Of a DNA stretch of 64,000 bases, positions 12,473 through 23,400 are shown piece after piece. The notes under the pieces are model-generated. The model was not told where the DNA came from. It ran no database searches and saw only the letters and a list, made by a program, of their open reading frames with translations. Source of the DNA: Salvator merianae (Eukaryota > Chordata > Lepidosauria > Squamata > Teiidae); contig QVOM02000090.1 in NCBI GenBank assembly GCA_003586115.2, positions 11,338,632 to 11,402,631 of the forward strand, read 5' to 3'. Each line of letters opens with the position of its first letter. The first letter of the stretch is position 1. Position numbers and translations under genes: made by a program.

Positions 12473-15400
12473 GAAGAGGGCTGGACAGAATATGCCCTAC
12501 TCTTGTAGCGTGGGCCTCCACCAACAAAGCGAAGGAGCTTATTGGGGACGGGAGATAGTTTTCCATTCAGTCAACCCCAAAGAGTTGCCAGACAGAACCA
12601 CCACGATCCCTGCTCCTCATTGCATCACCCTTCCCACAAAAAAGTCCATTTGAACTCCACTTGGTTCATGCAGACCAAAGACTACATCATGGCAGGTATC
12701 AATGAAACAATAACAGCACTTAATGAAAAACAGAAGTGGAATAACCTGTCCCTTTCTCACGACTTGACTTCAAGTCAAAGTAGAAAGTACGTGAGCCCAG
12801 GACTCACCTAGGCTTCTTGATACAGTATAATCAATCACTTCTTACTGTGATGGCTAAACAAATATGGAAGCACGTGCATTTTGAAAGCCTCTTTAAACGA
12901 CTTCCCAGAACAAGCATGCAACTCCAGAAACAATCTGGAGGTAATTTCATGATGAACCCTGTTAATGGAGCAACCCTAAGGAGTGAACTGAGGTATAAGA
13001 AGCCCGTGCAGTATTATGGTTGTCCAGACTGAAGTGCACTATGTCCTAAATCTTGAGAGTCAAGACACCAAGAACATCCAGTCTCTGTCCATTACTCTTG
13101 GTAGTCCAACAAGAAAGGATTAGGAAGACGTCAACATTTCTCCATCACTGATTAAAATGCAGTGAGTTTCTACCAGCTAACCTAGGCACTGGAATAGCAT
13201 ATGCAGTGCCAAAATGAAGGAATAATTATGAAGAAAAGGCTTGTCATCTAAAATAGAAGATATGAACAAGGTTGAGATATTTGATGAAAGGAACCATTGT
13301 CAAAATTATTTCACAGAAGTTGCTGCAAGAAAATGCTTTCCTAGGCTAATAGAAGAATAGAATACATGGGCTGGAAGGAACTTCAGAGGTAATCTAGTCC
13401 AGCTCCCAGTGCAGGATGTTTTGTTATAGTTTACATTTTCTGTAAACTGTGGAATAAAAACTTGTCTATTCTAATCAAGCCTAAGAAGATCTGAGAAACA
13501 TTTGATGGTTCTACAAGTTAAATATAATAGTATATATATGTAAATAACAGCACACAAAACTTTTCTCCTAGGCAGACACCTGGCTTTTAAAGAAATCCAG
13601 CTTTGAAAGCAAGGAAAGGGAGAAGAATATATGCAAATGCATTTACGTTTATGTCCAGGATTTTGATTCAGCCAATTTAGTAACCATACATAACACAAAG
13701 AAGTAAACTAGATCAGATTTATTGTTTTCTACCCATCTGAAATACTTAATGCTGTGAGTTTGCCTCAGTAAAAGGGCAGTTCAGAACATCCGTAATTTAG
13801 CAAGTTTAACTGTGGTTTGCATGATGTTTTCATAAAACTGCAGCAACGATATACACGCATATCATATGAAAACAAACATACTGGAGAAAAAAGGACAAAA
13901 GAGGCGCTTTAGTTTCTTAAACAAACATGCTTTTTTCCTTGACTTTTTTTAGCAACAATGGAAAAACACACAACCAAGAAAACCCAAAGGCTCAAATGCA
14001 ATTCGCTACCAAAATAATGGGACTATAAGGAGCTAATCTATTCAAAGTCATCCTGGCTGCATAGTATCTGCCATCAGCAGGCAATCTAGAATCAGAAGCA
14101 ATTTTACTTAATTAAAATCAATTTTTATTAGCATTGCATGGATGGACAGAACTACATATTAGCCTTTCTCTGGAAATCCCAAAGTAATTTATGCTTAAAA
14201 ATACAAAGCAACCTCACAGAAACAAACCACCGCCCTGTTAAAAAGCCCTTAGAAAAGCCAAGGGCGCGACCACCACCACCACACAGGATACTCCAGATGT
14301 TAATTCTTAAACTACACCGTTTTATATGCCTGGGAGGAGAGATGCTCCAAAAAATAAAAATATCCAGGCCAGGAAATACCAATTAGCTCTGCCTAACAGC
14401 TGCAGTCCTTATCAGTAAATATGCATCAGGTTCCATTTTAAGATGTACTTCTGGTTGTTTGTGCTGCAGCAAAAGCCAGGACTCCAAAAATGCTGTGACC
14501 AGCTGTGACCAAAAAACTAAGGCTGGTGACTACCTTTTCAGTTTCCTTTCTGGACTCTGAATTCTGTTCACTTTTGAGGTCAGGCAGAAGCAACAGAACA
14601 GGGCCCAGGAAAGGGGAAACTCTGAGCAAGGAGGCAGAAAGGGGAGATGGAAAAGCTATTACAGGGAAGAGGCACTGGACCATGCCTGCTGGCCACGGCT
14701 TCTCTGCCACCTCTGGATCTCCAGCCAGAGCTGGTCCTGAGCCACCTCCATGGACACAGTCAGATTGCACACGAAGCCTGCCCCCCTTCACTTTAGTGGC
14801 CCAAAGCAGCACAAAGAAAGGCCTTCTTACTCATCTTAGCCAATCATTTTCTTTGGTGGAAGAGCTGGGCACTTTCCCCACTGGGCTGGGTATTTCCCAC
14901 CAAGCAACATTTTGGGCAGACTATTTCATCTTCTCCAGCCCTGACCAACGCTACAGATCTGCAACCTCCAACTAAACACCACACTGTAGACTGCTCCTAT
15001 TCCGAGTTCCAGGCATCCACACTCCATTCTCGTGATTCTGCCACCCTTCCCCTGTAAGCCAGTAAAAATAAAGGTTTGAACTGCAAGAGGAAGAACAGGA
15101 GTAAGTCTTCCACAAACAGCTACCCAATAAGTAAAAAAAAAACCCACTCCCCTGACTAGCCAGACCCATACATGATCTGTCACAGTACTAAATCGTGCTA
15201 CCCTCAACACAAGAGGAAGCTTGAATGAATTCCAAGATCTGAAGAAATACAATGACTACTTAACGAAAATAACTGTCTATTAACGTACAGGGAAAAACAA
15301 CATTTGGGACCTGTAAGGAAAGTTGACAGAGCCAAAAACAAGTTCTTGCAAAACTATTTTCTGCAACCACCACCATCAAAAAAACAAACAAAAAAGCAAG

Positions 15401-16229
15401 CCACTACGATGTGCGAGCATGCCTACTCAAAGCTGATACTGTTGTACAAGTCAAAACCATTCAAAGCCACAAGCAACAGTATCTGAGCAATTTATGCTAG
15501 ATGCTTCAGAATCAAACTCTAATTTTATGCTGCTGCCACCTGCTACTGTCCCTGCCGTTATATCAAATCTAGAAAAACAGTGTGATTTTTCAGGCAAGCT
15601 GAAATACTGGCGACGTCTGGGCTCCTGCCTGCTGGTATGACATCATTTAAAGGGAGGCATAATGCAAGGTGGGCAGTCCTTTACTCTGCACCCGGATGTA
15701 TAAACAAACAGCTCCCACAGAACAAGATCGGCAGTATCTGATCTACCCCATGTTAAACAAGTCATCCAACAACGACTGACTCAATAAACCATGTAAGCAG
15801 CTGCTACACCTCCTGGGAGAGTTGGTCAGGTGTCATTCAAAATCAGTTGTTTGATGTTGCTGTAGCTTACAGATGAAATCATAAAAAAATTAGTAGGGGG
15901 GAATCTGATATTTTTTGATTCGGCTTATCTACCGCTACTTCATCTGTTACAGGTATAGATGCCCCTCTTCTATTATTACAGCCTTTGGTTTCATGGCAAA
16001 TTGTGGCTTTGGATGCGGGTGATGCTGCCTTATTAGTCATGCTAAGCCAAGGGATGTGGTTTTCTGCCCACTGAGCTCCCGATGGCTTGAGAAAACCAGC
16101 CTGGGGCTCTGGCCCTCTGCATGCAAAGAGGTCATCAGTTAGTTCTCGAAGCCAAGTTGTTTTCCATCTGCTGAAAACAATAGCCAAGAGCTGAGGCTGC
16201 TTCCTCATCCTCTTTCAAGGGAAATTCCA
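12473..16229. other. YPEL1 first intron, AT-rich part
   Basis: No exon is supported here. A CR1-like 3' fragment is present at 13,357-13,430. The rest (for example 14.4-15.3 kb) has short overlapping ORFs on both strands without recognisable domains. Confidence 0.5.
13357..13430 (+). mobile_element. CR1-like LINE 3' end fragment
   Basis: The segment reading TAGAATACATGGGCTGGAAG then GTAATCTAGTCCAGCTCCCA matches the familiar sauropsid CR1 3' end layout (ATAGAAT...TTGGAAGGGACCT...ATCTAGTCCAACCCCC). It is short and diverged. Confidence 0.6.
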
Positions 16230-18100
16230 CGTCAGGAAGCGACGAAGGACCATTGTGGACCACCTGCCATTCAGACTGCGGCCCTCCTGTGCCTTCTGCG
16301 CGTGTTTTAAAAATAGATCCCGAAGCTTTCCGAGCAAAACGCATCCTTCCCTCCGTCAGCAGGGTCCCGTCGCCGACTTCCAACAAAGCCCCTCTCGCTT
16401 GGCCTCAGCTCGCCTGCGTTCTCGGGAGCCCCCTGAGGAATGCGACATTCCTGTGCCAGGCAGGCTCCGCACAGGCAGCCTGCAGTGCAAAAGTCAACTG
16501 CCAGCTCCGGTCTTCGTCAAGACCGGCCTTCCTCCGAGTCGCAGCCAGCAGCACCGGGGGCCTTGAGGAAAAGAACCAGCTCTTCCCAGAGACGGAGGAA
16601 GAGCTGTACCCTGCTAGACTCCTCCGACCACAGCCTGCAAAGCTGGGCAAAGGGAGATGAACGGATGGAGCAGAGCACCCACTGTCTCCTACCCACACCA
16701 TTCCAGGGCGATTCCCTCTCTCCTCTGGCCCCGGGGACGAGCAGAGCGGCACCCAAGTGTCCCCAGGCAAGCCGTATCGCCTGCGCCTGAACCACAAAGC
16801 CTGCTACGAAACCGCACTCGCCTCTCCTTCCAACCTGTTGGAGGCAACCGCCCGCTTCGGCGGCTCCCTTCAGGCAAACAAAACCCAACCTTGTGCCAAA
16901 AAGCCTCCGCAGCAGAGCGGAAAAGGAGTGTGCGCGCCCACGAGAGGGCAAACCACGCAGCGGGAAACCGCTCTGAGCAACCCGCGTCCGCTCTGCCGCC
17001 GAAGCGCAGCCAAAGCGCCTTACCTCTGGGGCTGAGCCGCTTCGGCCGCCGAATCCGACAGATCCCCGACCCCAAAGAAGCGGCGCGAGAGGCAGCACCC
17101 GGAGACACCCCCGCTGCCGCCTCGCAGCGCGGCTGTCAGAGGCAAATGAGAAAACCTAAAGAGGAGGCAAAACGCCCCCCCACCCCTAACACGGCGCTGG
17201 CAGAGGCAGAGCGACTCCGACGCAACGCAGCCTTGTTTACTGTTCTACTGCCCCAGATAAGGCTCCAGCCTGACGGGAGGGAATCTGGGTGATGCTGGGG
17301 GGGGGGGTTGGGGGGTGTAGCACTGGGGCACTCCACACCCTGAAATGACTGGGGAGGGGAGGAGAAGAAAAGGAAATCACTTAGACATAGGTGACAGAGA
17401 GCACAAGCTTGGCACTGGCCCCTGTGTGCCCCCCCTCCCTCCCAAGTGCCACTGTCAGGAAAACAAGCCCCCACCGGGCCTCCCCATCCTAGCTGCACAG
17501 CCTCCTGCGCCAAAGGACGAGGCGCCCGGTTACCTGCAGCTGCCGCCAAGCCCAAGGCTTGCTGGGCCGGCCACCACTAGGAGGACGAAGCCAGGCGGGC
17601 AGGTCAAGCGTGCGCGTCTGCATGCAAACCAGGGCTGCAGTCTGAATGCTGGCGCTCGGGCACCCGAAGCAAAGCCGTCGGCATTGCCTGCTGCTGGACG
17701 ACGCCAGAAACACAGCAAGGAGGCTGCTGGGCCTTTTGCAAAACCGATGCCAGTCTTGGTACAAAGCAGGATTGCTGGGCGGGGGGGAGGGAGACGGGGA
17801 ACCGGGATCCCTCAGATCTGCGTCCCGACGTTTCCTGCCATTCCAGTCAAAAGCCAGAGTGCCCTTTCCTTTTTCCCAGCGGGAGCCGCTCTCCTCTCCC
17901 TGCCGATTACAGGATGTTTCGTTCTGTTCCAAACAGCAATTTTCAGGGATTCGGTCAGGATGCGAAGACCAACCGAATTGCTTTCTGAACCACTGGACGC
18001 CCTTAGGGGGCAGGAAAGCATCCAGCTAACCCAAGAGCAATTAACCCTGCACCTCAGCCTGGCAGGAATGGGAGTGGGAAAATCCTGTACTCCCCTTGAA
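16230..18100 (-). promoter_or_regulatory. Second GC-rich island in YPEL1 intron 1, possible alternative first exon
   Basis: CpG and GC content rise sharply over about 16.25-17.8 kb, separated from the main island at 18.9-20 kb by an AT-richer gap. On the minus strand there are two good donors: CCCCAGAG|GTAAGG (intron starts at 17,023) and GGCAGCTGCAG|GTAACC (intron starts at 17,533). Either could end a non-coding YPEL1 first exon that joins the acceptor at 11,973. ORFs on both strands here are GC-driven and not recognised. Without transcript data this is inference. Confidence 0.45.
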
Positions 18101-18879
18101 GCCGCCTGGTCTGCAAGCCAGACAGAGCAAAAGATTGCAGCCCCGTCCCCAGGAATCGGTTCCTGATGCCACTCTTGAAGCTGTTCAAAGCCAGTGGCTT
18201 CAGGGCCAAAATCGATCATTGCTAGCCGGGATTCTTAGCATCCCCGTAAGCCAGAGACACACACACAGAGAAGCAGCTCTAGAAATCCGACAGGCTTGCT
18301 GGAAAGCTCCTCGTTACAGTTACACAGTTTTTTGTCTTTTAAGACCCACAATAGCTTAGGGCTGCAACATCACCTCCGAACAGACCCCAGTGAATTCCTT
18401 TTGGCTTGTTTTTTGAGGGTACTCTAGGTCCCTGCTTCCCCGCTCCAGCTCCCCAAGTAGTTTTTGCCATTTCGAGGTTTCTTCCTCTCTCTTGTTAAAA
18501 AGTATCATCTACGTATCTCTGCCGCTGGAAACTCTCTAGGAAAAGGACAACAAATCCGCTTCGAAGCAAGTTACACGCAATAGGTAGAACAAACACAAAT
18601 TCAAGCCGCCTAGTTTGCTTTTATAACAGCATGACACAAATTATAAACATATTTTTCGTATTTTCAGTCTGCAGGGGGAAGGCGGAAAGAAAAAAAAGGC
18701 AAAAGGCAAAATGACCTGGCCGAGAAGCGATCCTGCTCCCACCACCACTTCCGATACGGAATGGAAAAGGTAAACAACACGAGCAAAGTATTGGGGAGTG
18801 GGGAAGAGACGTAACAATCGAGCTCCTTTCATGCCTCCCCCCCTCGCCCCCTGCAAAGCCTCCCCGGCGCCTGTCCCCT

Positions 18880-20060
18880 CCCCAAACACAGTCACACGGC
18901 GGGGGAGGAGGGGGGCTGGATCCCCCCCCCCATCTCCACCACCAGGATGCCAGCCGGCTCCTCCCCTTGCAGGTAGGGGGCCGGGCGCCCAGTGAATAAT
19001 CCTCTCTCTCTCCCCTTCCCCGGGGACAGGAGGGGTGGGAAGAAAGGGGTCACTCGTCTCCTCTGCCCCCCCCCGTGACCCTCAGAGGGAGGGAAGGAAG
19101 GAGGGGGAGCCACCACCAAGAAGCCCCCCCCCCAACTTGGGATACCTACTTCGGAAAGGGAGGCGGACTGGCGCTCGATCGGGGGGGGGAACGGGCCGCC
19201 CCTCAACCTCGGGCGACCGCAGGAGCCCACCAGCACGCGCCCGAAGCACGGGCCGGGGGGGGGTCATAGGGATCGCCGCCCGCCCCCTCGGCTGCCGCCC
19301 ACGCCGCGGCTCCCGTCGCCGAGGCGGCCCCCGCGCCGCCGATTCGCCGCCTCCGTCGACTCCTCAGGGTGCAGCAGCAGCAGCCGAGCGGCGGCGCTCA
19401 TCTTGCTCCGGGAGGAGGAGGAGGAGGGGCGGGGGGAGGAGGAGGAGGCGCCGTCGTGCCCGTCCGTCCGTCCGCCGCAGCCCCTTTGATCGCCTGCTGC
19501 TGCGACTCGTCGGCGGAGCCCGCCTATGTGACAGAGAGCAGAGAGGCCGGGCGGCCAGCCGGCCGTCGCTGGGGGTTTAATCCCCTTTCATTCCCCCCGC
19601 CTCCTCTTTCTCCGCCTCCTCGGCCTCGCGGCTCGCCCCCAGGAGGCAAGAACGCGCAGGCGCCGACGGACGGACGGACACGGCGCCGCGCGCTGCCTGG
19701 CTGGCTGCGGCGCTGGCGGTTGAAGCCGCCGCTACCGCCGCCGCGCGCGCCGGTTGAACTCTTATTGTTGTTTTGACTTTTTTTTTTTCCACCCAAGCCA
19801 AGGGGGAGGGGCCACGGGATGGAACCGCCCCCCCGAGCGCGTCGTTGGCCCCGCCCCTCGCGTTGGCAGCGCGCGCGCGCGTCATTGGCCCCTGTTCTGT
19901 CTCTCTCTCTCTCTCGTTCTCTTCCTCCTCCCTCCCTCCCCGCTCGCAGCGAAAGCGCACGCGCCACACAGGGCGCGAGAGGCGGCCGTTAATTGTTGCG
20001 CGCGTGCTGGCTTTTATTATTTTTTTTTAAGCGGCCGACCAATCAGAACGCGCTGCTTCT
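18880..20060 (-). promoter_or_regulatory. YPEL1: Main CpG island, probable YPEL1 promoter
   Basis: Extremely GC- and CpG-rich block with CAG, GAG and CGG-type simple stretches (for example 19,372-19,452). CCAAT boxes sit at 19,884-19,888 (ATTGG on plus, so CCAAT on the YPEL1 strand) and 20,039-20,043 (CCAAT on plus). No TATA box is evident. A (CT)n run lies at 19,899-19,914. The island is placed between the UFD1 poly(A) site (about 20,440) and YPEL1, as expected for a promoter firing leftward. The transcription start and first donor are not resolvable by eye. Confidence 0.6.
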
Positions 20061-20460
20061 TCCTTTCTTTCAAAAAGACCCAAACACCCACCCTGACAGT
20101 GTTTTGTTTTTTCCTTTACAACAAACAAACAAACAAACAGGAATTGTGGCAGGAAGAGGAGATTAAAAAAAAAGAAAGAAAACTTTATTCAAGGAAGCAA
20201 GGAAACTGTTTTTTTAAAAATGCAGCTGTTTAAAAAACAAAATAGCTCATGTCAACAGTGTGAAAGCAACTTGCTTTCTCTCTGTACCACCACGGCCGTC
20301 CTGGAGTTTAATATTCATCAAATTGCAACAAGTAGCTTAACTGTTTTCTGCTGAGCAGCATAAACCCCATAAAACATTTTTGCACGGTTCATAAACAAGA
20401 ATTGCCCTTTTTCTCTTAAAATAAGAAGCAGTAAAGAGATCAGAAATAGTGCTATGATAT

Positions 20461-20466
20461 TTTATT
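20461..20466 (-). terminator. UFD1: Poly(A) signal of UFD1
   Basis: TTTATT on plus is AATAAA on minus, 25 bases past the UFD1 stop codon (20,492-20,494). This makes the 3' UTR only about 50 nt. Confidence 0.75.
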
Positions 20467-20491
20467 GTCTCTCAGCCAAAAGATCCAGAGC

Positions 20492-23400
20492 TTATGGTTT
20501 TCTTCCTTTCTTACGCAAAGATTGGCCTTCGCCTGAAAATGCGATGAAACGACTTCCACCTTCATCCTAAAAAAGAAATAATATTTGGAAGAGCAGAGAG
20601 TTCAGACAATGTCACCTCCACTGTTAACTTTTCCCATTTCAAACTGTCCTTCTGATTTCAGAAGAGCCCATTTCTATCCATTATTTGCAATTTCAAGGTG
20701 CCCTTGGGATTTTTAGGGAGGCTCTTTAGGTCCCAAACTAATTTGGATAATCTCAAATGAAGTGCCTTTTGTCCATGAAACTCCATATTAAACCATTAAG
20801 ATACAACTTTACTTACCTCTTCTATTTTCTTTACCAGGGGTCGGGAATTCCTGATAAATGTAATTTTGCCAATCTTGAAGTCATAATTGGGAATCCCTCT
20901 GCAGAAGAGACACGTAAGTTTGATTTAAAACATTTGTTCCCCCTGTCTTTGCTCTGTATATCAATATACCTCCAAAGCAAAGTAGTTCACAATTTAGTGA
21001 ACACAAGAGTCAGTTCTCTGCACGGAACTGTTTCAAGGGGAAACCAACCTTCGAATGTCCTCTGGTTTAATAGGAGAAGGGCTTGGTTCAACACCTTTCT
21101 TTTTCCCATCCAACCTGTTTCCAGATCCTGAAAATGCCTGTGAAGTTGAAGGGAGGGAGGGAAGAAATTGTTACATAAAAGCACTTCAGGGTTCTAGTAA
21201 AAATGACCACCTTGAATTAAGTGTCTATCAAAGTTACCATAGAGCAAGATCTCCCTTGCTGAATAAGTCTGTGTTGTCAAATGTCAAAAGGTCTGAATAT
21301 GATTAAAATTGGCAGACCTAAGCTAGGCCTTAAACCAGCCAAGTACATACATGATTTAATTGTACCAAATCTAAGAACATTTACTAAAGCTCACTTTGAT
21401 GTACTGACCATGTAAGCTCTGATTTCTTGCATCATTGTATGTATCATGGCAAGCGATTGGCTCACAATATTTTGCTTTAGTTTTTTACTTCTAATGCTCC
21501 TATGCTTCTCTAATGTTTGCATGAATACGTTCTGTTTTATTGTGTCTTTGAAAGAACCGGTCTTTGATTGTAATGCATGAATTGACTGATTGAATGCCCA
21601 ATTTATTTTCCCTAAGATATTCCTTTTGTTTGCTATGATACAGAAACAAATATGTATTGTGAAAAATCTAGAAAGCATGGACATTATTTATATAAATAGC
21701 AACCTAAATTCTCAGTACATGGACCTTTCTTAGCTAAAACAGAATATGGAAGTCATTGGTTTGCACAGGGAAAAGCTGACACCTGAAGGTAGTACATCAG
21801 TTTTGAGAACAAGATTTAAGAAATAGTGAACCCCCAGAACAGCACAGCAGAGTGAATATACCTAATGGCTGCGTGAGAGAGGGTAGAATGGATTCTTTAG
21901 GACAGGAACATCCCTCACCAAAGCAAAGAGTTGAAGGTCTTATCTCTCAAAGGACAGGACAATTTGTCATGCATACCCTCAGCTGCCAAATGACAGTTTG
22001 GTTTGCGGTTTTCTTTGCACATTCAATTCAGAAAAACTTACACGGAATCCCACGTCACTCACATAGCCGCCGTGAACAGCTTCTACATCCTGGAAGGCAA
22101 AAGAGATATTAAACAGACACATCCAGGCTTCTGTAGCCTTTCATTCCAAGAGACGGCATAGTGTATGAGCTACAGTGTTTGCCTAGGAATCTGGAATCTG
22201 TGGGTCTGAATCCCCACTTGGCCAAGAAAGCTCACTGGATAACCTTAGGACGGCCCTGGCCCCTAAGCCTCACCTACCCCACAGGGTTGATGTCGTCGTG
22301 AGAATCAAGTGGCAAGGAATAGAACAATGCACACTGCCTTGGGCTCTTTGGAAGAAAGGCAGGGTACAAATGCCACCAGAAAGCAAATGGAATAAAAAGA
22401 GATTTTCTAATGACTGGATCATGCAATTAAAAGAAATGGGTCTGACAGAGGGGTACAGTGTTGGCCTGCTGTCTGCTCTCAGCAGCTACATTGACAATAT
22501 CTAAGAGCTGGTCCTAGGAAGATGTTTCAACATAGCAGGAACCGCAAGCTGGACACTCCCTCTGCCCAGGAAGCAGCTCTGTGCCAGCTCACAGGGAACT
22601 GCCTCAGAAGCATTGACCTGGCATCATCTTAAACAGCTCTATGGACCAAGCTGCCCCCTTCCCCAGATTTGGTGTCCCAAGGGCACTGAGGTAGGAAGAA
22701 AAGCACCAGAAAACCACGCAAGATGACTTACAGTAGACTCCTCGTGCTGTGCCTGTCTTTCTGGCTCCTTGTAACCCAAAGGTGCATCAAAATCCACCTG
22801 TATGAAGCAGAATTAAGCTTATTTTAAAAATCACAGCATGGCATTCTCCTCCATTGTTTCCTCATACTTAAGCCATTAAATGCATAATCTTATGGCAATT
22901 GCAAATCATCAGTTTTAATGCAAAACCACCATTATAGCCCCCTTTCAAGGCAAGAAGCTGGCTATAGTCAGACAGTGGGGAAAAACCTAATCTTCTAATC
23001 AAATTACCATTTCTGGTAAGACTAAAATTTGAAAACGAGTATGCAGTTATTGAGAAGTTTGGGAAGACTCTGGTCTAGGCCTTTGAGGCTTCTAGTGCTA
23101 ACAGGCTCGTTTAACTTCTTGACATTTGTTTTTCGTTGAACAGTTTTATTCTTGGTTTTGGGATTTTAGAGGAAAGCAATACGGAGAGCTAACGACTCCC
23201 ACAACCAGCTTACATTCATGTCACACTCTATGATGGAGACGGCTTTATCAGGCTTTGTTTCCATTACTCGAAGCTCGTAAATCTGTTGGCAACAAGAGAA
23301 CAACATGGTCATCTCTCAAGCAAGTTTAGCAATTACAATCCCTCATCAGCCCCCTCTTTTGATCCCAACTCCTGCCTAGATGTGAGCTTTTTCATTAAGA

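Noticed and set aside
16405..17108. Overlapping minus ORFs (130-193 aa) at 16.4-17.1 kb
   Set aside because: All frames are open because of GC bias. They cross a candidate splice donor at 17,023 and have no recognisable domains.
17345..18166. 273-aa plus-strand ORF in the GC-rich YPEL1 intron 1 island
   Set aside because: Long only because GC-rich DNA has few stops. Opposite frames are equally open and nothing resembles a known protein.
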